From: Riptortus pedestris
Lineage: Eukaryota; Arthropoda; Insecta; Hemiptera; Alydidae
Length of the DNA: 64,000 nucleotides
NCBI GenBank assembly: GCA_019009955.1
Contig: CM032228.1
Coordinates: forward strand, 4,897,001-4,961,000
Reading direction: 5' to 3'
The stretch's first letter is position 1. Every line of letters starts with the position of its first letter. A program made the translations under genes and the position numbers. The notes beneath the pieces were generated by a model, which was not told the origin of the DNA, did no database searches, and saw only the letters and a program-made list of their open reading frames with translations. Shown here one piece after another: positions 11,231 through 22,609 of the stretch.

Positions 11231-12432
11231 AATTTTATTGAACACAATCAAATGATCTTTTATAGGATTTCCTTGAATAAACGACCTTAGGTAGATCTCG
11301 TTGCAAACTCCAACAATAGTCAGCCATCATATGCGTGTCCCACCTTCCCTGATAACGCTCTTCTATAATTCGAATGTCCTGGTGAAATCTTTCACCCTGC
11401 TCCTCACTAAAATCGCCCAGATTTTTTGGGAATCGGTCTAAATGCGAGTGCAGGAAGTGGATTTTTATGCTCATGTTGCACCCTAGCTGTTGCATGCTCA
11501 ATAGCATACACTCAACAAGTTGTTCATAGTCTTCAGATTTATTGTTTCCTAGAAAATTATTCATAACTGAAACAAATGAGTTCCAGGCTTTGGATTCAAC
11601 CTCAGTCATTGATTTGACAAACCCAGGATCCTTCACAAGTTGCCTAATTTGTGGTCCATCAAAAATACCGGATTTTAATTTTTCTGTGCTTAATCCGGGG
11701 AACTTCTGTAAAAGAAAATTGAAACATCCTCCACTTTTGTCAAGCGCTTTCACAAATTGTTTCATTATGCCGAGTTTAATATGAAGTGGTGGAAGTATGA
11801 TGCGGTCTCGGTTAACTAAAGGCACGTTTATAACATTTTTTATACCAATTTTCAGCTCTTCCCTCACCGGCCAAACCTTTTGTGACCAATGGTGTTGCTT
11901 GTCACGACTGTCCCAGAGACACAAAAACACAAGAGAACTTCGTGCAACCCCCTCGTTGACCTAGAAGGAAGTTAACCATTTTTAAATCAACGCAAATGAC
12001 CCAGTTGTGGCCTTGGTTTCTAATTTTTTCCATAACCTTTGAAATATTTGAGTATTCTTCTTTCAAAGTCGTCGAATGTGCAATAGGTGTGGAACCGTAC
12101 TTGTTACCGTTATGGAGCAAAACACACTTTAAACTTCTTTTGCTGCTGTCCATAAAAAGACGCCAATCTCCAGGATTGTAGTTCTTCAAACCCATCTGTT
12201 GCAAAAGACCACAAACATCGTTACAATACACCAAATCCTTCTCTTCAGAAAAATTTCAGAAGATTCATTCGGTATTTTTTTTTAAGTTCAGATCCCTCAC
12301 TAAGTCATTTAGTTCTTTCTGATTAAATTGTTGAGGTTCTGAAAGGCTACATTTGTAGTCTGGATCAGAGTCATCACTTGATATATTTTGTTCGCAGTGA
12401 TTTGGATCATCTGAAAATTTAGATGTATTAGG

Positions 12433-12440
12433 TTGTACAT
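12433..12440. repeat. 8-bp target-site duplication TTGTACAT (left copy)
   Basis: TTGTACAT occurs immediately left of the hAT-like element and again, identical, immediately right at 14238-14245. Confidence 0.9.
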
Positions 12441-14237
12441 TAGGGTGGGCCGAATTTTTTTTTTTTTTTTCTTAATGCTATACCGAAAAAAACTTGTCTC
12501 TATTATGTGTTATCAAAATGCAACAAAGAAAAAAAATATATACCTAACCCCCAGCTAGCGCAACACACTTGAAATTTCGAAATTTCACTAAAATCATAGG
12601 ATTTTACAATTTTTTTTAAAGTACCCAAACAGCTAGATATTGAACTGCTATAGTGAAAATCATTTATATTAGAGTTATAAAAACACAATAGGTTATTGAA
12701 AGTATATATTTCTTTTAATTTTAGGTAGCGCAAATGCCTTCAATATAGTTAATTGATCACTTTTCGAGTGCTAACCGGCTGTAGTGCAGTGCAGCATCTA
12801 ATTTTTTAAACCCACTACCCATGTGTTTTTTTAGAAATATAATGTTGATGGAACAATTACCTGTAGGAAAAAAAATAAATAGGCAATTTACATTTTCCAA
12901 ATGAGTTTATTAATTACAAAATTTATCGTGAAATACAAATTGCCAATTCCCAGACTTCAACATTTTATTGTGCTTCTCTTAGAATAGTCCTTTAAATATT
13001 TGTAAGTTTGAAATCTTGTTTGCTGGAAAAACTTGGCATTGAAGCTCTTGATAGCAGCGTCGTTCCTATGAAACCATCTCTGTTCTTGGCACCAACGAGT
13101 TAGAAGATGCTTCAGTTACCAATTTCACACAGCGATTCATGTGAAACTAATGAAATGTTAGACGACATAGCGTGATTTTTTGTTCCTTTCCGTTGCAGTC
13201 TTTTGGTAATTTTTTTCGTCTCCTTGTCTAAATTTCCTATGTTTCCTTGTCCAAGATTTCATTGGAAATATATTTATAAAGTTTCAAATTAAGGACAGAT
13301 CTCCGGGTCCTTTTTGCAGTTGCAGGAGTATTCTATTTTACATTTACATGCAGATACATCAAAGAGTGATAAAGCCTTTTGCTTGAATTCCTCAATTTTT
13401 TGTTTGTATTTTTCTTTTTCCTTGTCACGCTTAAAGGACTTCATTAGATTCCGGTAGCTATTGTGGTATGAATTTATTAATTGCACAATTCTGAAGGGCG
13501 TCACTGTTGGTATTGATGCTTTGTCAAAGAGGGCTTTTACTTTTGGAGCGACAATATTAGATATTTGAGAGAAACAAACAGGTTTGTTACTTTCTGATGC
13601 TAGAAGGTACTGTTCGTGGAAACAGCTCCTTAGGACATTTTGGTAAGTTGGAAGCCTACTCACAGGCAATTCCCTCGGGCAGCCAAACAATGGACAATCA
13701 AAATCACTGCGAGTTATTTTCTTAGCAGCAGCCACCACGCACGCGAATTTAAACTTAAACTTCACTCAATAAATTATCAACTTAATTTGCACCGTCAACT
13801 TACAGCGACTACGCGACTGTAGACGTAAACTGCCGAGTAACACAGAACATGAAATGGTAGTGCGTTATGGGTAGAGGTAGTATAAGTGGGGGAAGCCCGG
13901 CCCGGCGCCCGAACAGGCAGGTGCATCATTTTCATGTCCGTTGTGCTACCTCAGATTAATAAAATTATACTTTTCCAATTATTTATTGTATTTTTAAAAC
14001 TCTACTGTAAAGGGCTATCACTATAGCAGCCCAATATGAAACTATTAAGATGGTTTAAAAATAATTACAAAAACTTATGATTTTAGTGAAATTTCGAAAT
14101 TTCAAGTGTGTTGCGCTAGCTGGAGGTTAGGTATATATTTTTTTTCTTTGTTGAATTTTGATAACACATAATAGAGACAAGTTTTTTTCGGTATAGCATT
14201 AAGAAAAAAAAATAAAAATTTGTTTCGGCCCACACTA
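12441..14237. mobile_element. hAT-like non-autonomous DNA transposon (1,797 bp) with long TIRs
   Basis: The left end is TAGGGTGGGCCGAA and the right end, read inward, is TAGTGTGGGCCGAA. Both fit the hAT terminal pattern (T/C)A(A/G)NG, and hAT elements make 8-bp target-site duplications, seen here as TTGTACAT at 12433-12440 and 14238-14245. The terminal inverted repeats run for about 200 bp or more with few mismatches; both contain AATGCTATACCGAAAAAAAC and the palindromic TTGAAATTTCGAAATTTCA block. Inside lies one minus-strand frame of 158 aa, not a hAT transposase. The element sits inside the broken gene at 11235-14634. Joining the flanks through one copy of the 8-bp duplication keeps that gene in frame. 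Confidence 0.9.
13289..13765 (-). CDS. Uncharacterised 158-aa frame inside the hAT-like element
   Basis: The frame begins MKFKFKFACVVAAAKKITRS, followed by a CPLFGCPRELP motif (two Cys in a CxxxxC-PREL arrangement), a helical middle (SRLPTYQNVLRSCF), a basic stretch (LMKSFKRDKEKEKYKQ) and a Cys-rich end (ACKCKIEYSCNCKKD). The CPREL-SRLPTY start recurs in uncharacterised arthropod proteins of unknown function. Downstream, in another frame, NLDKETKKITKRLQRKGTK extends the similarity, so the frame is probably truncated by a stop or indel. It may be cargo captured by the transposon. No catalytic motif was identified. Confidence 0.5.
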   Translation of the reverse strand: MKFKFKFACVVAAAKKITRSDFDCPLFGCPRELPVSRLPTYQNVLRSCFHEQYLLASESNKPVCFSQISNIVAPKVKALFDKASIPTVTPFRIVQLINSYHNSYRNLMKSFKRDKEKEKYKQKIEEFKQKALSLFDVSACKCKIEYSCNCKKDPEICP

Positions 14238-14904
14238 TTGTACATCTCGTGATTTTAATTGAGGTAGTTGAGCAGAAGATAAGTTAGGATAAGACAACTT
14301 ACTTCGATTTCCTGTGTTAATTCCATTTATTTTCACAACGCAGAAGTGCAGTCGTCATGATGGTTTTGAGGTTCTCTCCAAATCATGGGAGTTTCGAACT
14401 TCACTGCGTCTCTTTTCCCACTGGACCATAACCGTAGACACACAACACATTTCAGGCAAACGATATAAGGAACCCATCGCTTGTCCTGATTATTCAAATC
14501 TAAGTATTGATGATGTGCAGTTTTTACAAAGTCTGATATAGGTTTCCGGTATTTTTCAAATATATATTCGCCACAAATATAGCAAAAACAATCTGGATTG
14601 AGCACACAACACCGTCTGGACGAAGGCATATCTAAAATAACAAAAGAATATATTTTAGTGTCCAACAAAAAACAAAAATCTGAGTAAAAACAATAATTAA
14701 GGTTAATAAGCTGTATATAAAAAACAAAAGCTGTTAGACAAGCATTGTTTTCATGTTCAAAACATATGTTTCAAATTGAGAAAGAAACTATAAAAAAAAT
14801 CTCAGGAAACAAATAATTTCTTTTAATTTGTTGACCAGTGTAATTCTTTGCTAGATATTGTATTAATAAATACCCACAAATATGACATATTTATTAAATT
14901 TAAA

Positions 14905-15095
14905 TGATTTATTAACGTCCACTTTTTGCAACTAAGGCTAATTGGGACGGGTTATCTACAGGTTACCACCCTCTTCCAGCCAGGCTGGGACTGAGGATGT
15001 TATTTAATTAATTCCATCACTAAATAAATTCCTTTGCCCAGGCTGGAATCGAACTCGCCACTCTAGATTTACCATGTGAGATTAAGGTTTTTATT
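14905..15095 (-). mobile_element. tRNA-headed SINE copy
   Basis: It has TTATTAACGTCCACTTTTTG, the GACGGGTTATCTACAGGTTA body and TGGAATCGAACTCGCC, the reverse of a tRNA B box. Confidence 0.75.
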
Positions 15096-16080
15096 AAAAT
15101 CTAATTACAGATTGTTATTCACATTTCTGAAGTGCTCGTTTCCTCTTGGGTTCGTTGCGACTGTGCTCAAAGAGGAGGTAGTCCGGTCCAAAGCTAAACT
15201 AACATAGTACATAACAACCATTATTGGAAATACTCTTTTGTATGGCTGGAAAGTAAACTTTATATTATAAACAAACAAGCCATAGATATCTGGCTACTAC
15301 TATTTACTTTTTCTAATGCAGTTTTTCATGCTGAGTACGAATCTGAAAACTGTTTTGCTCTATCACGTCATGTTTTTTTTTTTTTTTAATGCAACTCAGA
15401 ATTTTTCCAATGACACCGTACGGGCTTTCTTTAAATCGCTCTAGACCCTGTTCTAAGTATGCTAGGAAGGTGGAAGCGGTGTCATTTTACTCGGTTAAGA
15501 AAGGCCTTTCATATGATATGTAACAAGCATTAGTTATAATAAAAAGAATTTCCAAAACTGAAAATCGAAATTTTGATTATTTTGAAAAGTGAGGCTCCAA
15601 AATGTTTTCAAAAATTCCTAAGTGTAAGGCTGCAATATAACTGTGTAATAAATCCAAAACAATAGAGTTTGGAAAATATGCAGAATAATTATTGGCCCAT
15701 TTGCATCTGCTGGATACTTAAGCGCAACATGCTAAATGCTCAGCACAAACGCAAATCTACAGCCAAGAACTTCAAACAACACTAGCTTTAAATTATGGAA
15801 CTTTATGTTATACCTATGCACTTTATATGTGTATTATTCCTTAAGCTAGATGAAGCTATATAGTTTATGTTAATTAGTACTCTATTCAGCAATATATGCT
15901 CTACTCTAACTTGTCTGCGAGTTGTTTGCCTTGATAAATTGTTAAACATATATAAATGGTTAATGTCCGATATTTCAAAAACAGTATGTGATAGAGACAC
16001 ACGGTTTGCATATGTTTAATCAGCATGTCTGAATTGTTTTAAACCAAGTTTTGGATACCGTTGCATCCACCGAAAGTTTT
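15096..16080. other. Gene-free spacer
   Basis: AT-rich with a T run near 15375-15388. The minus-strand frame at 15803-16000 has no recognisable domain. Nothing else was seen. Confidence 0.35.
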
Positions 16081-16155
16081 AGCAGATTTCCCTGAAGGGA
16101 AATCAGCTATTGAGGTCGTACTCATGACGCGAGTTTCGCCCATGCGTGACGGGAC
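16081..16155 (+). mobile_element. 75-bp family A deletion derivative retaining both ends
   Basis: AGCAGATTTCCCTGAAGGGA at the left and GCGTGACGGGAC at the right are the two family A termini, separated by only about 40 bp of 5' sequence. T runs flank both sides. Confidence 0.7.
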
Positions 16156-17196
16156 TTTTGTTTGATCGCCCAGCTAACGGACATTTTTTATTTTTTGTTT
16201 AATGCAGAGTAATAAATAACGGAGCAGTTTTTTGTTTATCAGTGTAATATATTAACTGGCGCAGAGTTGCATCAACCTACCTCATAACTGGGCACACCTC
16301 CCCAGCAATTTCACATGCAGAAATAACTGGGCTTCACACAGCCCCACAAATTTCACTTCCATCTTCTCCATCATTTTTAAAGTGAATTTATTTATGATAA
16401 TCAATATTCCTATTCCAAAATTCCTATTTCCAGAAATGCATAATAAGTATAATATTGCTAACGAATCATAAGCATCAAGTGACATGTAATCATAGACCAA
16501 TATGAGGTGGGGAGGGTTGTATAATTTCTCCTGTTACAATAAAATAATTTCTCCTTACTTCAAATCCTCCCAGAATTATAGCAAGATTTTGTGCATACAC
16601 TTGAGATGCTAATAGAGTAAATAGCTCAAAATGTCGTAAAGGTTAAAGATGTATGTAGGACAAAGGAAGTATCCCACACTTCCTTAGGCTCAGTGGCACC
16701 TACCTACCACTTATTTAGGATCTCAATTCCGTCTGGATTAAGTTATATTAACACATCTGAATAATTTATTTTCACAATACTAAAATTGTATGTTCCAATA
16801 ATTTTTACCTTTCAATGAAATAAAATATTAAATACCGTTAAGGGGAAACTGGCGTTTCTCATGAATTAATGTTTCGAAGAAGAGAAGGGGGGGGGCAGTA
16901 TACCTTAATCTTGGTGCAGCCTGTTATTGGCGTTAAGAAATAACATAGATTTGAATTATAAAGGATAAAATATTAACATAGATTTGAATTAACTTATCAG
17001 GATGAGGTACCGGGTAGTTGATATATTGAAAATAATTGTTAAGTATATCAATATTTCAATGAAAATTACTTGTTTATACATTGTTATACGAAAAAATGTA
17101 TAAAAATAATGTTATTCTAAATAAAAAAATAAACAACTTTTGTTATGTGCTCGAATGCCGAAAACCAACTAGAAAAAGAAATACGATTTTTCATCA
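16156..17196. other. Gene-free spacer
   Basis: AT-rich, with a short G run near 16887-16894. A frame at 16282-16500 (minus) has no recognisable domain. Confidence 0.35.
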
Positions 17197-18028
17197 CTAA
17201 GGGAAATTCAGCTATTGAGGTTCATTACTCATTCAGACGAATTTACGGACATGTTTCTTCACAATGTCCATCGTGATCTACCTAGTAGATGACGAAAATT
17301 AGGTCCGTTCATTGAACTGTATATATACTCAACTGACGTCTATATTATATAGTATAATTTATATTATAATGTATCAAATGTCCATCATCCTACCTCATAA
17401 TGGACGAAAATAGGTCCAGGTTCAAGAACTGAGTAAATTATAAATATAGATATAATATTATATAAATATAATATATTTATATAATATATATGTCTGTTAC
17501 GCTCTAGCGTCGCAATTTTTGTCTTCGCCTAGCGTCCAAATTTTTGTTGATCCTTACCAAACTACATATTTAAGAAAAGTTTATGAAAAGAATGTCATGA
17601 GTTCGATTAACGCTGAAATTCGACCAGTGGAGGCTGAAATCGGACAGTGGAGAGGGGGGGTTTAGAGGGGAGGATTTTTCGAAAATTACGAAATATCTCC
17701 TGTTACTATCAAAAAATAGTTGTATATGCCGGAGCATCAAAAGATTGTATAGAGCCAATATTATTGCATATTAAATTTCCTATAAATATTGTTCTATACT
17801 TTTATTCTCTATCTTTGATATTAACCGAGATATTTGCATTTTGTATTCTGCGTGTGGTCGTCACCAATAGGCTATGTTCGGGAGTTTCCGACGAGAGCTC
17901 TGGCGCTCGTGTCCCGTTTCCAGAACTATCGTCCCTCGTGAATAGGTTGTTATTAGGCAGATTTCTCTATTGTAAAACTTCACGTGGGAAATCTGCTTAG
18001 TTTAACGCCAGCCCCTGCGGTGACGGAC
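17197..18028 (+). mobile_element. Family A element, near full length, indel-rich
   Basis: It begins within the AAGGGAAATTCAGCTATTGA block and ends with CTTAGTTTAACGCCAGCCCC and GTGACGGAC. It carries many single-base indels compared with other copies, and a duplicated TGTCCATC...CCTACC segment near 17265 and 17378. Confidence 0.7.
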
Positions 18029-18179
18029 TTTTGTTAAGTTTGGCTCCGTCGTTTGTAGCCATTACAATTCGGCTCCTGGACGATTCCCAGGAACATTGTT
18101 CACGCCCGCTTTAGTTTTTAACGGATATCTTGTTCATACTTGGGTATATGCCTAAAGTGTATTTTGTAAAGGTTACTCT

Positions 18180-18522
18180 GAATAACAAAATAAACAACTA
18201 TTATCATGTTCATATTTGCATAAAAATCAAAAGAAAACCAAAAATCGCTATTCTTAATTAAATTAAATTATTTTTAATTTATAACCCCCACTCCTGTTAG
18301 TCTCAGAGAATGTTAGTATAGCCTATAGTCTGAGTTGGGTTAATTGTAATATACGTACTAAGTTTCATAGAATTCGGTTCAGCCTTTCATGCGTGAAAAG
18401 GTAACAAACAGACACCGAAGCTACAAATTGCAGAAATCGTGTCTTTGTTTTGTGAAACGAAATAGTATTTTGAAATTTCGAGATATCTGTATTTATATAT
18501 ATTATATTTAAATATATATATA

Positions 18523-18553
<31 letters not shown>

Positions 18554-19130
18554 ACTGTAACCCCCTGTCTGTACATTGTTTTTTTCCCGAAACTTAAGAA
18601 CCCCTTATTAACGATGTAGATATGCTATCCACGATTATGGTTAGTATTCTCCACAATGTTTTGAACATGCCAGACGGACTGATCAGGAAATGATTTTTTT
18701 AATACTTTTTGGAGACTAAAAAATTATTATATAAGCTCTCTTTAGTTACTAAATACTCAAGTATAATCCCTAAGCCCGGAGACGGGGAAATGTAAAAATA
18801 TCGTGCAAAAATAAGTCTTGCCGAAAAAAAATACTGTCATCATTCAGCCTCTAATGTGTAACAATTGTGCATAGAGGTATATAATTTTGCATAGAGATAC
18901 TAACATCACTCGGGAAATTATGGTGTTCCCAGAGAGTGTTCGTCTCTGATAATATTAGTTAGTATAGGATCTAGTGTAAATTGGATGAGTAGCAATATAC
19001 GTTTTCAAGTTTCATAAAATTTGGTTCAGTAGTTTAGGCGTAATGGGTAACAAACAGACAAATCGTGTCTATGTCAAGTGAAACGAAAAAGTATTGTGAA
19101 AATTCGAGAAAAAAAAAATCAATCTACAGA
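18180..19130 (-). repeat. Dispersed repeat family B, two partial copies, with (TA)n
   Basis: Blocks such as GAATTCGGTTCAGCCTTTCA and GTGAAACGAAATAGTATTTT (about 18365-18480), and again near 19015-19100, are the reverse of the family B blocks at 61980-63540. A (TA)n tract lies at about 18498-18555. Confidence 0.6.
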
Positions 19131-19287
19131 CAGAGGTTACATTGTTATATATGTGTAATGCAGATAAAAACAATTAGTACTCAGATTTTTATATTCGGGT
19201 TTTAAGTTCTATAGAATATAGATACAAAACCAGTTAGTAATGAGATATATATTTGGTGTAAGACGAGAGAAGAAGGAGGTGGAAATA

Positions 19288-19310
19288 TTGCACAAGCCTC
19301 AACTATATAA
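19288..19310 (+). promoter_or_regulatory. Promoter of cuticle gene 2: TTGCACAAG plus TATATAA
   Basis: TTGCACAAG at 19288-19296 is followed after 7 nt by TATATAA at 19304-19310. The ATG at 19345 is 41 nt from the first T of the TATA box. An AGGAGGTGGAAATA block precedes the motif, as in gene 1. Confidence 0.85.
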
Positions 19311-19344
19311 ACACTCTCCTTGCCCATACAGCCACAGTCTCAGC

Positions 19345-20827
19345 ATGGCTATCAACAAGGTGAGTACTCTTATGGTTTATATTCCGCCGAAAGTATAATA
19401 ATTTCTATCGCAAGGTTTCTAGACAACTGATAACATAATGTATTATATATAACGTTATATTCCTCTACTAAACTTCATGGGGCTCAGGTAGGCCATGCGA
19501 GTTAAAGGGTTTGGGACCTTTGCTCACATGGTAGAACCTAGGTGTGCGAGTTCGATTCTCGCCTGGCAAAGGACATTATTTAGTGACGAAATACATTAAA
19601 TAACGTACTAAAATCCCACCTTGGCTAGAAAAGGGTGATAACCTGTAGATAACCCGTCCCCAATTAGCCTGAGTTGCAAAAAGTGGACGTTAATAAATAA
19701 ATAATAATAACTTCATATATTTTGAATTCTCTCTGTATCACCAATTCACAACCGATGAAGTAAAACGCTCTATGTTTATCTGTTGCCAGTGAAATGTTTG
19801 CTGATTGTGTAAAACATTATAAAGGAAAAGTCATATTCCTCCTTAACTTAATTATAGGTTATGTAATTTGGCTTGAAAACTTTATCTATGCTCAATTATC
19901 TATATCTATGCTCAATTATCTATCTCTATGCATAATTATATATCTCAATGCATAATTATCTATCTCTATGCACAATTATCGATCTCAATGCATAATTATA
20001 TATCTCAATGCACAATTATCTATCTCAATGCATAGTTATCTATGTCTATGTACAATTATCTATCTCTATGAACAGTTATCTATATCTATGCTCAATTATC
20101 TATCTCTATGTGCAGTTATCCATATGTATGCACATTTATCTATCTATGAACGATTATCTATCTATGCACAATTATAAATCTCTTCTGAATGATCTGTTTT
20201 CAGGTTATCGTCCTCGCCGCTTTGGTGGCAGTTGCTAGGGCTGGAGTAGTCGGTGCACCTGCAGTATACGCCCCAGGAGCACCTCTCGCTGCTCCCCTTG
20301 CTGCAAAGGCATATGCTGCACCACTCGCTGCCAGGTATGCTGCTCCTCTCGCCGTTGCTGCCCCCGTCGCCCGCTATGCTGCTCCAGTAGCTGTTGCTCA
20401 TGCTGCTCCAGTAGCTCATGCTGCCGTCGATGAGTACGACCCACACCCACAGTACAGCTACGCCTATGACATCCAGGACGCTCTTACCGGAGACTCCAAG
20501 AGCCAGCACGAGTCCCGTGACGGAGATGTTGTCCAGGGAAGCTACTCCCTCATCGAACCCGATGGTTCCAGGAGGACCGTAGAATACACCGCTGACCCAG
20601 TCAACGGATTCAACGCCGTCGTCCACAAGGAAGCTGGAGTCCACGCTGCACCAGTTGCTGTAGCTCATGCTGCTCCTCTTGCTGTAGCCCACGCCCCCAT
20701 TGCAAGGTACGCTGCACCAGCTCTTGCTGCACCCATTGCAAGGTATGCTGCACCTCTTGCAAGGTACGCCCCAGCCATCGCCCATGCTCCACTCGCATAC
20801 TCCGCCGGACATGCTCTCATCCATTAG
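19345..20827 (+). CDS. RR-2 cuticle protein, gene 2 (two exons, 212 aa)
   Basis: Exon 1 is 19345-19359 (MAINK). The intron is 19360-20203 (GTGAGT...TTTTCAG). Exon 2 is 20204-20827. The apparent start MICFQ at 20189 is intron sequence. The signal peptide is about residues 1-19, an Ala/Pro-rich linker is 20-80 and the RR-2 chitin-binding domain is about 82-147 ([44 protein letters not shown]). The Ala-rich tail holds one [11 protein letters not shown] unit and ends HALIH. The protein is nearly identical to gene 1 except for a shorter linker and a shorter post-domain segment. Its intron is much longer than gene 1's because it holds a SINE and a 20-bp minisatellite. No canonical AATAAA was seen close after the stop. 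Confidence 0.96.
19482..19712 (+). mobile_element. tRNA-headed SINE, near complete, in intron 1 of cuticle gene 2
   Basis: A tRNA-like head carries a B box, GTTCGATTC, at 19550-19558. It is followed by a conserved body (GGGTGATAACCTGTAGATAA, CCCGTCCCCAATTAGCC) and an A-rich AATAAATAAATAATAATAA tail. It is the best copy for defining the family. Further copies lie at 10003, 14905, 20955, 24600 and 24806 (minus) and 35185 (plus). Confidence 0.8.
19887..20175. repeat. 20-bp minisatellite in intron 1 of cuticle gene 2
   Basis: About 14 imperfect copies of a unit like AATTATCTATCTCTATGCAC, period 20, ending 28 bases before the splice acceptor. Gene 1 lacks it. Confidence 0.9.
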
Positions 20828-20954
20828 ATATAAGTAACTGAGTTATTTTTTATTTTGTAAATATATAAAACTTAAAATTTTAACTGTCTTACAATTATTT
20901 TTATTCCTGCAATAATGAAATACCTTGAAATCTTATATAGACCCATTTACACAT

Positions 20955-21180
20955 TTATTTATTTATTAACTTCCACTGTTTTGCAACTAAGGCTAATTGG
21001 GACGGGTTATCTACAGGTTATCACCCTCTTTTAGCCACGGTGGAACTTTCGGTTGTTATTTAATGAATTTCGTCACTAAATAATTTCCTTTACCCAGGCG
21101 AAAATCGAACTCGTCACTCTAGGTTTACCATGTGAAATTAAAGTCAACGCTTTAACTCACTTGGCTAACTTTTTCTAATC
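20955..21180 (-). mobile_element. tRNA-headed SINE copy
   Basis: TAATTGGGACGGGTTATCTA body and AAAATCGAACTCGTCACTC tRNA-like end, in the same arrangement as the copy at 14905. Confidence 0.75.
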
Positions 21181-21246
21181 TGCCATAACCAAGAGGGGCA
21201 GTTCTATTACTGTTTTTGTTGTTTAGCTGTGCCTCATGAATATTTT

Positions 21247-21893
21247 AGCAGATTTCAACTTAGGGAAATCAGCTATTGAGGTCGGTCTCATGAAGCATTT
21301 TTCGACATTTTTCCTCAAATGTCCATCGATCCTACCTAGGAGATGACGAGAATGAGGTCCGTTCAAAACTGTATATATCTATCTATCTATCTATCTATAT
21401 ATATATATATAGATATAGATCTATCTATCTATCTATATATTTGTCTGTTACCGCTCTAGCGGTCGCAATTTTTGTTTGATCGTTACCAAACTCGACATTT
21501 AGTCGTTTTATGTAAAAAAGACAGATCAAGTTCGTTAATGGCTGAAATCGGACTAGAGGGAGGGGAGGTGGTTTAGAGGAGAGGTCTTTCAAAAATTCCA
21601 AATATCTCTGTTTACTATACGTCGCATCGAAAAATTGTACAGAAACAAACTTATTGAAAATTAAATTTACTATAAATATTGTTATATACATTTTATTCCC
21701 TATCTTGAATATTAACCGAGATATTTGCATTTTTATTAAATTTGGGCCGATAACGGATTTTTGAATTTCCCGCCATAAGCTAGTTCGGCCCTTCGCCGTA
21801 ACTGTACTGTTCAGCTCTCGTATATAGATTTCTTCTATTGTATAACTTCACGTGGGAAATCTGCTTAGTTTACGCAGCCCCTGCGTGACGGAC
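21247..21893 (+). mobile_element. Family A element, both ends present (647 bp)
   Basis: It starts AGCAGATTTCAAC after a T run and ends GCGTGACGGAC before a T run. The inverted GGGAAATCTGCT and the hairpin ACGCAG-CCC-CTGCGT lie just inside the 3' end. The internal microsatellite is (TATC)n/(TA)n at about 21373-21438. Confidence 0.8.
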
Positions 21894-22609
21894 TTTTTTT
21901 CAATTTCATGATATACTTCGAGTGGATGACTGATGGAATATACAGTTTTTCAAGTTAGGCCTCTTGTTGGGTAAGAAGGGATACCTGGATGTCTGTAAGA
22001 TTCCAGGGTACTGGAGTTAGTTTGTTTTGGTTAGGGAATCTGCCATCACACTAGCAACAGCAGATTCTTATTGAGAAATTGAGAATATATAGTGAGATCA
22101 GTTCAGTAGGTTGTGAGAAATCTGCTCGTGAGAAATCTGTTCAATTGACGCAGCCCCTGTGTGACGGATTTTTTAGTAATGGTGCCTTTACATGAAGATT
22201 TCGCACTTACGATTTTTTTTATTCTACTGTTAAGTCAGTATAGTTAAACTTACTTTGTTTTTGGAACAAGTGTGTCCAGGAGCCGGACTCTTTATACCCA
22301 AGTCAGGCAGGGCTGCGTCATATAAGCATATTTCCCAGTTGCTAGAATCACAGGCTGGTCATGTCATCAGTACTTCTCCCATAATAAAAATGCAATAAAA
22401 TTTAACCTGGAAATGAAATTTTAATGGCTAGGTTACTTAATGTAAAACTCAGACGATTATAAATAGGGGTTTACTAGGCATAAATATGGGGATGAAATCA
22501 TAAAAATTCAAATAACTCATTTAATATTCAACCTGAGAGTAAAGAGTATTGACACAACAATTGGTTCTATAACGTTTTCCGATTCGGTTTATACGAACTA
22601 TATGATATT
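21894..22609. other. Gene-free spacer with a degenerate family A 3' end
   Basis: Near 22115-22170 there are two GAGAAATCTG blocks and TTGACGCAGCCCCTGTGTGA followed by a T run, a decayed family A 3' end. Nothing else was recognised. Confidence 0.4.

Larger units (their letters stand above)
11235..14634 (-). pseudogene. Broken multicopy arthropod gene of unknown function, split by a hAT-like insertion
   Basis: I recognise a protein type that recurs in many arthropod genomes as an uncharacterised, often multicopy, ORF; its function is unknown and it is probably TE-derived. Exon start: ATG at 14629-14627 after a TTATTTTAG acceptor. The N-terminal part (14629-14333) has a CYICG zinc-ribbon-like start, then IVCLKC, then PMIWREP and NHHDDC. 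After a 1-nt deletion near 14345 the frame continues as FCVVKINGINTGNR and SKLSYPNLSSAQ up to 14246. The hAT element interrupts it there. The frame resumes at 12440 with QPNTSKFSDDPN and FNQKELNDLVRDLNL, then a deletion with stops near 12250. The segment DWRLFMDSSKRSLK follows. A frameshift near 11930 leads into FLCLWDSRDKQHHW, PPLHIKLGIMK, NMSIKIHFLHSHLD and GERFHQDI, ending at 11235. Confidence 0.7.

Noticed and set aside
19541..19565. Possible tRNA gene (B box GTTCGATTC)
   Set aside because: The tRNA-like head is part of a SINE repeated across the window, and no complete cloverleaf is evident.
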